Below are positions 51,749-59,801 of a stretch of DNA of 64,000 nt, piece after piece. The notes under the pieces were generated by a model, which was not told the origin of the DNA, searched no databases, and saw only the letters and a list, made by a program, of their open reading frames with translations. This DNA is from Bosea sp. ANAM02. Its GTDB lineage: Bacteria > Pseudomonadota > Alphaproteobacteria > Rhizobiales > Beijerinckiaceae. Position numbers and translations under genes: made by a program. Location of the stretch: positions 772,001 to 836,000 of the forward strand of contig NZ_AP022848.1 of the NCBI RefSeq assembly GCF_011764485.1. The letters are read 5' to 3'. Positions within the stretch are counted from its first letter, which is position 1. Each line of letters starts with the position of its first letter.

Positions 51749-52129
51749 TCAAGCTCCCAAGGTGTCGAGTGCGCCGCGCAGAGCGTCGATGCGGGCGCCG
51801 TTGAAATGCTGGCGATAGTGCTCGCGCTCGATCTCGAAGCGGATGGCCTCGGGGTCGTTGCGGAACTGTGCGGCAAGGGCGACTGCCTCACGAGCGCGCT
51901 GGGCGAGAGCGGCGCGGGTCTCGACCTCGCGGCGGACGGCATCCGCCAGCAACATCGCCTCGCGCTTGGCGGCGGCCCATGCCTTGCGGAGCCAGAGGGA
52001 AAGCTGGGCGCGGCGCTCGCTGATGGTCCGGCACATGCGGAAAGCGAACCGGCCCTCGCGGTAGGCCCAGGCCATGACAGCGGCCTTGTTGAAGGCTGCA
52101 CGACCGTGGTTGAGAGAAGCGACGTTCAT
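51749..52129 (-). CDS. Hypothetical helical protein, first gene of the leftward phage-region operon (126 aa)
   Basis: Starts MNVASLNHGRAAFNKAAVMA. Long Ala/Arg/Glu-rich helices (AAAKREAMLLADAVRREVET, NDPEAIRFEIEREHYRQHFN) suggest a coiled coil. The start lies 5 bases downstream of the first operator-like dyad, so this operon is likely repressed by the divergent HTH protein. A longer frame to 52222 would run through that dyad and is rejected. Confidence 0.65.
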   Translation of the reverse strand: MNVASLNHGRAAFNKAAVMAWAYREGRFAFRMCRTISERRAQLSLWLRKAWAAAKREAMLLADAVRREVETRAALAQRAREAVALAAQFRNDPEAIRFEIEREHYRQHFNGARIDALRGALDTLGA

Positions 52130-52133
52130 GTTT

Positions 52134-52174
52134 ATATCTCGTTCGCTTGGTGTGATAACCAGTGCGTGAGATAT
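52134..52174. promoter_or_regulatory. Operator-like dyad 1
   Basis: ATATCTC at 52134-52140 mirrors GAGATAT at 52168-52174, and an inner TTGGT-N5-AACCA dyad lies between them. It sits just upstream of the leftward operon. Confidence 0.6.
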
Positions 52175-52206
52175 GGCACCCTGGGATGGTGCTGTCAACA
52201 AGATAT

Positions 52207-52221
52207 TTGGTATCGTAACCA
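52207..52221. promoter_or_regulatory. Operator-like dyad 2
   Basis: TTGGT-N5-AACCA, the same core as dyad 1, placed 11 bases before the start of the rightward HTH gene. The two cores also share a downstream GATAT. Confidence 0.6.
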
Positions 52222-52232
52222 ATGGACGGGAT

Positions 52233-52475
52233 ATGCTAACAACCGGGAACCAGCTTCGCGCCGCTCGCAGCCTCGTCGCCCTGGATCAGGTGACGCTCGC
52301 CACGTCATCCGGCGTGAGCGCAAACACGATCCGATTGATGGAGGCAAAGGGTGCCGAGACGCTGACCAGCGGGCTCGATACGATTAAGCGCGTCCAGGGA
52401 GCGTTAGAGGCGGCCGGCGTCGAGTTCCTGAACCATGGCCAGCCCGGCGTGCGTCTCGCGAAAAAAGCGGATTAG
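52233..52475 (+). CDS. Cro/C1-type HTH regulator (80 aa)
   Basis: The HTH covers residues 5-45: LRAARSLVALDQVTLATSSG then VSANTIRLMEAKG, with the XRE-family end VEFLNHGQPGVRLAKK. Small single-domain repressor. It starts at the ATG within the second dyad region; an earlier start at 52173 would translate through the operator. It probably represses both itself and the divergent operon. Confidence 0.88.
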   Translation: MLTTGNQLRAARSLVALDQVTLATSSGVSANTIRLMEAKGAETLTSGLDTIKRVQGALEAAGVEFLNHGQPGVRLAKKAD

Positions 52476-52513
52476 GCCTCGGAAGGGAACTGACAAAACC
52501 GACAAAACCCGTC

Positions 52514-52540
52514 AGAGGGCCACTAGGCCCTCTTTTTTTT
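52514..52540 (+). terminator. Rho-independent terminator of the HTH gene
   Basis: AGAGGGCC, 4-base loop, GGCCCTCT, then eight T. Confidence 0.93.
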
Positions 52541-52672
52541 GACCTATCCACAGGGGCAAAAAAGCCGGAACAGGCCGAGACACCCCGTAACAGGCTTAAA
52601 AACTAAGTATCTGATTTCATTGATTAATATTCTGCGAAGGCGCATGATTCTCCGCAAATGGGAGACACGAGC

Positions 52673-52852
52673 ATGCGTCGGAGCAAAGCCAAGAGAACGG
52701 CCACCCTTATTTGCGGTGTTGAGCCGGAACTGCGCGCTGCGGTCGAAGCCGAGGCCGCGCGTCGCGACACGTCCATGTCGAGCACGATACGCGCCCTGAT
52801 CCGCGCTCAGCTCGCCGCACTCAATTCTAGCCAGATGGGGGTGGCGTCATGA
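52673..52852 (+). CDS. Ribbon-helix-helix-like small protein (59 aa)
   Basis: MRRSKAKRTATLICGVEPEL, then RAAVEAEAARRDTSMSSTIR and ALIRAQLAAL: a short strand followed by two helices as in Arc/MetJ-type DNA-binding proteins. GGGAG at 9 bases supports this ATG rather than that at 52658. Its stop overlaps the next start as ATGA. Confidence 0.7.
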   Translation: MRRSKAKRTATLICGVEPELRAAVEAEAARRDTSMSSTIRALIRAQLAALNSSQMGVAS

Positions 52853-53127
52853 GCGAGAACGTTACGCAGCTATTCCCCCAAGCCGAGGCCTCGTCATCGG
52901 AGCAACCGGCTCCGGTCCTTCCGGTGGAACAGCATATCGTCGGAGCCGCGCTGGCTGCCGATCAACTTCGGCGGACGGCTGAAGGCCTCTGCTACGCACT
53001 TCGCTGCACGCCACGAAATGTAGCGATGTTTGACAGCCTGGAAAACGACCTTTGGCTGGCGTGGACGAGCCTTGCCGAGAACTACCGCAACTATCGTCAC
53101 GTCCTCGACTGCAAGGGACAAGCCTGA
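52849..53127 (+). CDS. Hypothetical phage-region protein (92 aa)
   Basis: MSENVTQLFPQAEASSSEQP, then a helical region (VGAALAADQLRRTAEGLCYA, WTSLAENYRNYRHVLDCKGQ). Translationally coupled to the RHH gene (ATGA overlap) and to the next gene (TGATG). No family recognised. Confidence 0.65.
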   Translation: MSENVTQLFPQAEASSSEQPAPVLPVEQHIVGAALAADQLRRTAEGLCYALRCTPRNVAMFDSLENDLWLAWTSLAENYRNYRHVLDCKGQA

Positions 53128-53825
53128 TGCCATTTCGTCCGACGCCCCTTCAAATCCCGAACATGACGACGAACTACAGTGCGGAGAACCAGGCGTTCGC
53201 CAATCTGGGTCAGACGCTGGGGAGCATTCCCGGCGATTTCCGCAAAATGCAGAAGGAGGCGGCCGAGCGGGAAGAGTTTGCCCGCATCGGAAAGGGCCTT
53301 AAAGACGGGACGTTGGATTACAACTCCGCCGCCGGCAGCCTCTATGCTCTGGGCCGCCCGGATTCAGCGGTGGATCTTCTCAAGCTGGGCGAGGCGCGTC
53401 GTCTGCGGACCTCCGGCGAGGAAGCATCTCGTGGCCTGAATGATGCCCTGCGGGGATATCTCGGCGCACCGACCTCGCCGTCGCCCCAGGCCACGCTCGG
53501 TTCGACCTCCAGCGCGCTCTCGCCTTCCCTCATCGGCAACGAGAGCGGCGGCAACTGGCAGGCTCAGAACAACGAGGTCGGGGCTGGCGGTGCTCGGGGT
53601 CATTTCGGGCGCGGCCAGTTCGGCGTCGCTCGGTTGCAGGAGGCTGCGAACGCTGGCGCCATTCCGCAGGGAACCACGCCGCAGCAGTTCAAGGATTCGC
53701 CCGAACTTCAGCAGCGGGCTGAGGCTTGGCACGTCAACGACATCAGGGCGAACATCAAGGCCAACGGCTTCGACCGGCTTTTCGGTCAGCGCATCGGTGG
53801 CGTTCCGATCAGGAGGATGGCTTGA
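53127..53825 (+). CDS. Phage virion-type protein with lysozyme-like domain, first part (232 aa)
   Basis: MPFRPTPLQIPNMTTNYSAE start, coupled to the previous gene. From about residue 133: SLIGNESGGNWQAQNNEVGA and RGHFGRGQFGVARLQEAANA, which match phage-associated muramidase/transglycosylase domains (catalytic Glu in NESGG, then GRxQF). The domain normally continues GLIAVAHLGG and so on. That continuation lies in another frame in the next entry, so either a base was lost near 53811-53822 or expression is by coupling at TTGA. It probably degrades peptidoglycan during DNA entry. Confidence 0.75.
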   Translation: MPFRPTPLQIPNMTTNYSAENQAFANLGQTLGSIPGDFRKMQKEAAEREEFARIGKGLKDGTLDYNSAAGSLYALGRPDSAVDLLKLGEARRLRTSGEEASRGLNDALRGYLGAPTSPSPQATLGSTSSALSPSLIGNESGGNWQAQNNEVGAGGARGHFGRGQFGVARLQEAANAGAIPQGTTPQQFKDSPELQQRAEAWHVNDIRANIKANGFDRLFGQRIGGVPIRRMA

Positions 53826-55612
53826 TCGCCGTCGCCCATCTCGGCGGCGTCAACGGCATGAAGAAATTCGTCGAGACGCAGGGCGGCTATAACCCGTCCG
53901 ACGCCAACGGAACGAGCTTGTTCGATTATTTCAGCCGGCACGGTGGCCAGCGCTCGGCGGCAGCCGATGCTCCGGCGCCCGGCGCCATGAATGCATCCTA
54001 TGAGACCGGCGCCGATGGCTTCGCGATTCCGGGCGGGTCGCCCGCAATGTCTGGGCGCACATTCGGGCAGATCATCGACAGCATGGACAACCAGCCGCTG
54101 CGCCCCGCCTTCGAAGCCGAGGGCGTGTCTCAGCCTTGGATGGGGACCGCATTGCAGAGGGCTCCGAACATGGGCGGCCGGGCAGCAGTTGCCCAGGTCA
54201 TGCCCCCGCCGCGTCCATACGATCTCCGCGCAGATCAGCCTGCGCCGGGAGCGCAGCAGGCTATGGGGCTTGGCCAGACACAGGGCGCTTATCCTCTCGC
54301 GAACACGGCGGACCCAACCACGGACAACGCTGGCATTCTCTCCGGCCTTGTCGCGAGCGAAGAGGCGCGGCGCGGGCTGCCCTCGGGCGCCTCGGTCACG
54401 AATTTCCTCGACAATTTCCGTAGCGCTCCGCAGCAGGCGGCCCCCGCCGGATTCACGGCCCCTAACCCCCAGGCCGATGTCCCCGCCCCAGGGGCATCCC
54501 AGACGATCGGCACTATGCCCCCGTCAGCGGTGGGGGTGCCAGCGAATGCCGGCGCTGCCGCCCAGCCTGCCGGAAACGGGCGGACTGATGCTGCGACCAA
54601 TCCCGTGCCGAGTAGCGAGCTGCCTCGCCCGACGAATGCGCAGGAGGTGCAGGAATTTCGATGGACCAAGCAGATTGAGGGAAAGCAGCGTCAAATCGGA
54701 GCTCTCGCCCAGGCGCTTGCCAACCCGAACCTGCCCGCCAATGCGCGGGGTCTCGGTGAGATTTTCCTGAAGGAAGCGTTGGAGCAGTCCAAGGCGCCCG
54801 ACTCCGTGAAAGAGTTCATGTATGCCAAGGGCATGGGGTGGACCACGGCGAAGACGCCGGCCGAGTATGCCGCCGAAAAGGAAAAGGCGAAGGACAAGGG
54901 GCCGACCAGCGTTCAGGAATACGAGTACGCCCAGAGCAAGGGCTACAAGGGCTCGATCCTCGACTACGAGCGCGACAAGGCCGCGACCCGCAAGCCTGCC
55001 ATGTCTGCATCGGACCAGAAGGCCATTTTCGCGGCCGAGGACGAGTTGCCGGCGATCGACAACACCATCTCGACGCTCACGCGCGCGCTGGAGCTGAACC
55101 GGAAGACGTACACAGGCGCTGGAGCGGGTGCGCTTGGCTGGGCGGGCTCAGGTGGCGTCCCAGGCGCCGGCTATGTCCTCGACAAGGACAAGGCGATGGC
55201 GACCCGCGAGTTCGGGCAGATCATGTCCATGGAGTCCATTCAGGCGATGTCCAAGCTCCTGAAGGGTGCGACGACCGATCGCGAGATGGGCGAGTTCCAG
55301 AAGCTGCTCGCTGATCCGTCCACGCCGCCTGACATTCGGGAACGCACGATCAACCACATGCTCACCTTGGCGCTGCGCCAGAAAGGTATCGCGGAAGGTC
55401 GCATCGACGAATTGCGAGGTCGGGCTGGTCTGGAGCCCCGCCGGGGTGCTGCGCCAACTGATCAGCGCCAAGCCGCTCCGCAGCAACAGCAGCGCCAAGC
55501 AGTTTCGGCGCCGCCGGCAGCCATTGAGTTCCTGAAAGCCAATCCCGGCGCCCGCGACCAGTTCGATGCGAAATATGGTCGTGGTGCTGCCGCTAGCGTG
55601 CTGGGGCAGTAA
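53822..55612 (+). CDS. Phage virion-type protein, continuation of the lysozyme-like protein (596 aa)
   Basis: From the TTG at 53822 the frame reads IAVAHLGGVNGMKKFVETQG and GYNPSDANGTSLFDYFSRHG, the known end of the lysozyme-like domain. A long Pro/Ala-rich linker (54000-54660) and a helical C-terminal region follow (KRKAKDKG-type linkers, AIDNTISTLTRALELNRKTY, LADPSTPPDIRERTINHMLT). AGGAGG lies 5 bases before the TTG, so independent initiation is possible. Otherwise this and the previous entry are one gene with a single-base frameshift. Family: internal virion or ejection protein of podophage type, by context. Confidence 0.72.
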   Translation: MIAVAHLGGVNGMKKFVETQGGYNPSDANGTSLFDYFSRHGGQRSAAADAPAPGAMNASYETGADGFAIPGGSPAMSGRTFGQIIDSMDNQPLRPAFEAEGVSQPWMGTALQRAPNMGGRAAVAQVMPPPRPYDLRADQPAPGAQQAMGLGQTQGAYPLANTADPTTDNAGILSGLVASEEARRGLPSGASVTNFLDNFRSAPQQAAPAGFTAPNPQADVPAPGASQTIGTMPPSAVGVPANAGAAAQPAGNGRTDAATNPVPSSELPRPTNAQEVQEFRWTKQIEGKQRQIGALAQALANPNLPANARGLGEIFLKEALEQSKAPDSVKEFMYAKGMGWTTAKTPAEYAAEKEKAKDKGPTSVQEYEYAQSKGYKGSILDYERDKAATRKPAMSASDQKAIFAAEDELPAIDNTISTLTRALELNRKTYTGAGAGALGWAGSGGVPGAGYVLDKDKAMATREFGQIMSMESIQAMSKLLKGATTDREMGEFQKLLADPSTPPDIRERTINHMLTLALRQKGIAEGRIDELRGRAGLEPRRGAAPTDQRQAAPQQQQRQAVSAPPAAIEFLKANPGARDQFDAKYGRGAAASVLGQ

Positions 55613-55615
55613 GAC

Positions 55616-57850
55616 ATGGCTGGAAACGTCTTCGATCAGTTTGACGCCCCGGCTCCTGCCGCTGGCCGCGCTCCTCCTCCGGTCCCGGCCGGGGGAAATG
55701 TCTTCGACCAGTTCGATAGCCCGAGGCCACAGTTACCCCAAGACACCGGCAGCGGTCCGCTCGTCGTCACGGTGGCTCCGAACCGCCAACAGTCCCCGGC
55801 GTCTCCGTCAGGGTTCGCGACCCGCGCCCAGCGCGAGGGAGACGATCTTCAGGCTAGGGATAGCGAGTATCTGGCCGATGCTGTCCGCAAGCGCCTCCAG
55901 CAGGACCAGACGAGCCCAATGGGCCGGCTCGATGCCTGGGCGCGAGGAACCGCAGGTTGGGTGCCTGGCATGAACAAGCTGGCGGCGGCGGGCGATGCTG
56001 CCTTCGGCTCCGGCAAAGGTGAGACCTTCGGAGAGCGCTATGCGGACAATCTCGCCCGCGAGCGTGCGATGGACGCGGCCGACGAGGCACTGAACCCCGG
56101 CTCACGCTTGGCGGGACAAGTTGCAGGATTTGGAGCGACGGCGGCTCTGATGCCCGGCGTCTCAGTGATGCGGGAAGGAGCCCGAGGAGCAGCGGCTGTC
56201 AATTCGGCGGCGACGGGTGGCCTCTATGGGGCGATCAGCGGCGCGGTCGAGAGCGATGGGGGCTTGCAGGACAAGGCGACCTCGGCCGGCCTTCAAGGCG
56301 CGCTCGGTGCCGGCGTCGGTGCCGTCGCTCCTGCCTTCGTTCGGGGAGCCGAGGCCTTCGCCAGCGCGACGGGCAAGCTTGTGGGTAAGGTAGCAGCTCC
56401 GTTCCGGGCGGCAGCGACCCCCGAGACTGAAGCCGGGCGCCGTATCATGCGCGCGATGGAGCGCGATGGCGTCACGGACCCGGCGGCTCGACTGGCAGAG
56501 ATGCAACGGACTGGCGCCCCGGCCGTCCTCGGTGATGTCGGTGGGGAGACGACGCGGGCTCTCGCTCGATCGGCTGCGAACACGTCGCCGGAAGGTCGCG
56601 CAGCACTGACAGAAGCCACGGGAGATCGTTTCGCGGGACAGGGTGACCGCATTGTGGACTTGCTCCGTAGCTTCGGCCCGTCCTCGGCCGGCAAGACGCT
56701 GGAGGAGCTACAGGCGGCAGCTCGGGCTGCAAATCGCCCAGCCTATGCCCGCGCCTACATGCAGGGCGGCGCCGGCCTATGGGACGAAAACCTTGCGGCG
56801 CTGGCGCAAGCCCCTGCGGTGCAGGACGCCATCCGCTCCGTCATCAAGACGGGCGCGAACAAGACGGTCGCGGACGGCATGCCGCCAATCCGCAATCCCT
56901 TCACGACCGACGCGGCCGGCAACCTCACGCTGGCGCGCCGCGCTGATGGATCGATCGCAAGGCCGAATCTCCAGTTCTGGGATTACGTCTCGCGCGAACT
57001 GCGCGGCAAGGCGGGTGAAGCCGCTCGCGCCGGCAACAAGGATCTAGCCGGGGATTACACCAACCTGCGGCGCCAGCTCCTCGATCAGCTCGACGCCTCG
57101 GCGCCTCTGTTTCGTGAAGCCCGCTCAGGCGCCTTCCGGGCGTTCCAGGCCGAGGACGCGCTAGAAGCCGGGCAGAAGTTCGTCACCAGCCGCATGGCGA
57201 ACGACGAGGCCCGCAAGGCGGTGGGCAGGATGAAGCCGCAGGAGCGCGAGCTATTCGCAGAGGGGTTCCGGTCTGACCTCATCGCCAAGATTCGGGAAAC
57301 CGGCGACGGGCGCGACATCGTGAAGGCCATCTTCGGCTCGCCAGCAGCTCGGGAGCGTGTCGAGATTGCGCTGGGCAAGGCACAGGCTACGCAGCTTGAA
57401 GCGGTGCTGAGCGTCGAGACTGCGATGCTCAAGCTTCAGATGGCGCTCGGTAACTCAAACACGACCCGCCAACTCGTCGAGCTTGGCTTGGCCGGCACAA
57501 CCGGCGGCATCTATGGCGGGTATCAGCACGGTACGATGTCGGGGCTTGGTATCGGCGTGCTCGCTGGCCTCGCGGCGCGACAGGCCCTCCAAAAGGGCAA
57601 CGCCAAGATCAACGAAGGCTTGTCGAAAAGGATCGGGGAGATGCTGGCGAGCGGCGATGCCGCCCAGCTCAAGACATTGAGCAAGATGGCGACCAAGAGC
57701 CCCACGGTGATGCGCTTCCTCGGCAGTGTCGCGGACGAAGCCGGCCAAATCAGCGGCCTCGCGTCAAATACGGGGCCATTGAATATATCGGGCGGGGCGC
57801 GGGGTGCGACGCCATATCTGCCAGCAGCCGCAGGCGACGACCAGAAATGA
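55616..57850 (+). CDS. Large phage virion-type protein (744 aa)
   Basis: Starts 3 bases after the previous stop. The N-terminus has a tandem duplication of GNVFDQFD (residues 3-10 and 27-34). Then come an Ala/Gly-rich segment that may be membrane-active (GATAALMPGVSVMREGARGA, GLQGALGAGVGAVAPAFVRG), a helical core, and a hydrophobic C-terminal segment (GLAGTTGGIYGGYQHGTMSG). The size and layout fit an ejected internal virion protein that follows a lysozyme-like protein. No enzymatic motif is visible. Confidence 0.78.
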   Translation: MAGNVFDQFDAPAPAAGRAPPPVPAGGNVFDQFDSPRPQLPQDTGSGPLVVTVAPNRQQSPASPSGFATRAQREGDDLQARDSEYLADAVRKRLQQDQTSPMGRLDAWARGTAGWVPGMNKLAAAGDAAFGSGKGETFGERYADNLARERAMDAADEALNPGSRLAGQVAGFGATAALMPGVSVMREGARGAAAVNSAATGGLYGAISGAVESDGGLQDKATSAGLQGALGAGVGAVAPAFVRGAEAFASATGKLVGKVAAPFRAAATPETEAGRRIMRAMERDGVTDPAARLAEMQRTGAPAVLGDVGGETTRALARSAANTSPEGRAALTEATGDRFAGQGDRIVDLLRSFGPSSAGKTLEELQAAARAANRPAYARAYMQGGAGLWDENLAALAQAPAVQDAIRSVIKTGANKTVADGMPPIRNPFTTDAAGNLTLARRADGSIARPNLQFWDYVSRELRGKAGEAARAGNKDLAGDYTNLRRQLLDQLDASAPLFREARSGAFRAFQAEDALEAGQKFVTSRMANDEARKAVGRMKPQERELFAEGFRSDLIAKIRETGDGRDIVKAIFGSPAARERVEIALGKAQATQLEAVLSVETAMLKLQMALGNSNTTRQLVELGLAGTTGGIYGGYQHGTMSGLGIGVLAGLAARQALQKGNAKINEGLSKRIGEMLASGDAAQLKTLSKMATKSPTVMRFLGSVADEAGQISGLASNTGPLNISGGARGATPYLPAAAGDDQK

Positions 57851-57912
57851 CGCCCATGGTTGAGGCCCGCACGAAAACAGGATGGCCGCGACCGCGACCG
57901 CAAGAGACCGCT

Positions 57913-58137
57913 TCAATATCCGCGAACCCGTTTCACGGCGGCGTCGATCTCGTGGTCAACGATATGCGCGTACGTGACGACCAGCAGGAAGGCGAAGGCA
58001 TACGGAGCAAGGATGCCGTAGCCGATCCCATGCAGCGCCAGCGGAATCAGACAGGTCGCAAGGAACAGCGCGATTTTCTTGCGCTCGTAGCGACGCTCGG
58101 TCTTGGCCTCCAGATCAGGCTCGATGTCTTGGACCAT
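57913..58137 (-). CDS. Small two-span membrane protein (74 aa)
   Basis: MVQDIEPDLEAKTERRYERK, then two hydrophobic helices (IALFLATCLIPLALHGIGYG, ILAPYAFAFLLVVTYAHIVD) and a short basic tail. The opposite strand to the virion genes. A longer frame to 58251 is possible. Small phage membrane proteins of this shape may be holins, but nothing specific supports that. Confidence 0.6.
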   Translation of the reverse strand: MVQDIEPDLEAKTERRYERKKIALFLATCLIPLALHGIGYGILAPYAFAFLLVVTYAHIVDHEIDAAVKRVRGY

Positions 58138-58254
58138 CCGAACGCCCCGCGATTCGTGTCCATAAATTGCCCCCTCTGGTCGGTGCTCGCAAGGGGACAT
58201 GCCTTCACCAGTTCGTCCGCGTCTCTCTGAAAAACAATCATCGGAATTCAAATC

Positions 58255-58989
58255 ATGGCCAAGTCAGTCTCGAAGACGCCGCCCAAGCCCGAGGGAAAGA
58301 TGACGAAGCGGAGCGCGGTGGTTCAGCCCGATTGGAGCGGGAAATACAGCCGGCTCGGCGGCTCGACCTCGGATGACTGGAACGCGCTGATCTCCGATCA
58401 GGCCGTGGGGTCATTGTGGTGCGGCAACCCTGGCGAGCTTCCGCCCGAGAAGACGGGAGAACGGCTGAACGCCGCCTATGCCTTCCTGATGCGGTCGCAT
58501 CTCAAGGACGAGCTGGAGGCGATGATGGCGACGCAGATGTTCGCCGCGCACAACGCCGCGATGGAGTGCTACCGCCGGGCGATGATTCCGGCTCAGCCGA
58601 TGGTCGCTCGTGACCAGAACCTGAACCAGGCGAACAAGCTCTCGCGGACGATGGCGACGCTCATGGAGGCGATGAGCCGGCATCGGGGCAAGGCCACGCA
58701 GCAGAAAGTCACCGTCGAGCACGTCCATGTCTACCAGGGCGGACAGGCCGCGTTCGGGCAGTTCAACGGCGCCCAGCCGACGCAGCAGGGTGTTCTAGGC
58801 GAGAACACCCTAGGGGGTGGGGTGCATTCGGAAGTCGAGGATCAATCCCATGGAAAGCCGGATGGCGATGCACTTGAGCCCCCGATGCTGTGCGCGGACC
58901 CGCTCGGGAATGTCCTGCCAATCGCCGGCCATGCCGAACGGAAGATGCCGGCTGCACGGCGGCGTCAATCCCGGCGCGCCCAAGGGTAA
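58255..58989 (+). CDS. Phage-region hypothetical protein (244 aa)
   Basis: Residues 1-170 are typical of a small family found in alphaproteobacterial phages: DDWNALISDQAVGSLWCGN, EKTGERLNAAYAFLMRSHLK, TVEHVHVYQGGQAAFGQFNG. The rest is Arg/Pro-rich and overlaps the next gene for 140 bases in a different frame. The terminal segment (PLPIAGHAERKMPAARRRQS-like) also resembles ends of related proteins, so the overlap may be genuine and old. The function is unknown. Confidence 0.75.
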   Translation: MAKSVSKTPPKPEGKMTKRSAVVQPDWSGKYSRLGGSTSDDWNALISDQAVGSLWCGNPGELPPEKTGERLNAAYAFLMRSHLKDELEAMMATQMFAAHNAAMECYRRAMIPAQPMVARDQNLNQANKLSRTMATLMEAMSRHRGKATQQKVTVEHVHVYQGGQAAFGQFNGAQPTQQGVLGENTLGGGVHSEVEDQSHGKPDGDALEPPMLCADPLGNVLPIAGHAERKMPAARRRQSRRAQG

Positions 58990-59098
58990 CCGGAACGCCC
59001 TGAAGCATGGTCGATACACTGCGGCGGCCATCGCCAACCGGCGGATGCTCTCGGCGCTGATCTCCCAGATGCGCGAGACTGCCGGAATGGTGGAGTAG
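58850..59098 (+). CDS. HGG...GAPKGNRNALKHG protein (82 aa)
   Basis: MESRMAMHLSPRCCARTRSG, SCQSPAMPNGRCRLHGGVNP and GAPKGNRNALKHGRYTAAAI. The Cys/His residues (CxARTRSGxxC...C..HGG) may bind zinc. This motif is recurrent in alphaproteobacterial phage and island genes, where its role is unknown. An in-frame start at 58817 is also possible. It overlaps the preceding gene in a +1 frame. Confidence 0.78.
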   Translation: MESRMAMHLSPRCCARTRSGMSCQSPAMPNGRCRLHGGVNPGAPKGNRNALKHGRYTAAAIANRRMLSALISQMRETAGMVE

Positions 59099-59106
59099 CG
59101 CAACGA

Positions 59107-59363
59107 TACGCGCGCGCACGCGAGGGGGTTAAACTCCGATAGCGCAGCGATGTCAGGGCGTTCGGTAAGCACTACGCGCGCGCACGCGAGGCCGAGCCTC
59201 TAAAATAGAGCGATTTAGTGGAGCCTGCGGAGTTTCGTGCCCAGTACGCGCGTGCGCGCGCGAGGGCAGCATGCTCCGGTCAGCGGGGTATCAGCAGGGT
59301 TTTGTCGCAAGTATGCGCGTGCGCGCGCGCGAGTTTTGCGACCAGTACGCGCACGCGCGCGAG
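59107..59363. repeat. Five alternating GC tracts (Z-DNA-prone) at regular spacing
   Basis: Units of 18-22 bases of the form TACGCGCGYGCRCGCGAG begin at 59107, 59173, 59245, 59312 and 59346, i.e. 66, 72, 67 and 34 bases apart. The fourth is bracketed by GTCGCAA (59304-59310) and its complement TTGCGAC (59336-59342). All lie in the same orientation, ending in GAG. No gene covers them convincingly. Confidence 0.85.
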
Positions 59364-59403
59364 GAGCGAGACGTTTCCTCCATTGGAGGACGATCTCCTG
59401 CGG

Positions 59404-59530
59404 TTGAAAATTACAGTCGGTTTCAGTCCCGGCCGGGCCTCAGAAAACCTCAGATGGGGAACGCCGCCCTCGGCCTGAAAATACAGGTCGGAAACAGACG
59501 CCCGCCTCTGCAAATACAGAGCGAATGCAG
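59404..59530. repeat. Three 23-base AAATACAG repeats
   Basis: Units at 59404-59426, 59475-59497 and 59508-59530 share YTGMAAA(T)TACAG, then CG and a final CAG. Each is an imperfect dyad (CTG...CAG). Spacing is 71 and 33 bases, close to that of the GC tracts. Confidence 0.7.
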
Positions 59531-59801
59531 TGGCAAGGCCGTTACCGGCCGGCGTCGAGAAAGGGGCATTGGTCGCGGCCATGATGCCGTTGGCCGAGTA
59601 CCAGAAGACGCGCAGGGAGATGCCGCGCCCGGTCCAGTACCGACATGCGAGCTGCGACTGTTGAGCGCTGCCGAGGTCGCCCCACTCAGGGACGGTATAG
59701 CTCTCGCCTGGGGCGACGAGGCGTTCATGCAGAAACCGGGGCAAGATCGTCCGGTTCTTAGCGGCGGATACCGGAGCGTGAGGAACACATTTCAACACGC
59801 C
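59531..59801. other. Gene-poor stretch between repeats and higA
   Basis: Open frames exist on both strands, the longest on the minus strand from 59798 to 59280 through the repeats, but none shows family resemblance or a good ribosome site. I assign no gene here. Confidence 0.4.

Noticed and set aside
59107-59530. CRISPR array
   Set aside because: Repeats are low-complexity GC tracts and short dyads with partly related spacers of unequal length, and no cas genes are near.
59280-59798. 172-codon minus-strand frame through the repeat region
   Set aside because: No family resemblance or ribosome site, and its 3' half is encoded by the repeats themselves.
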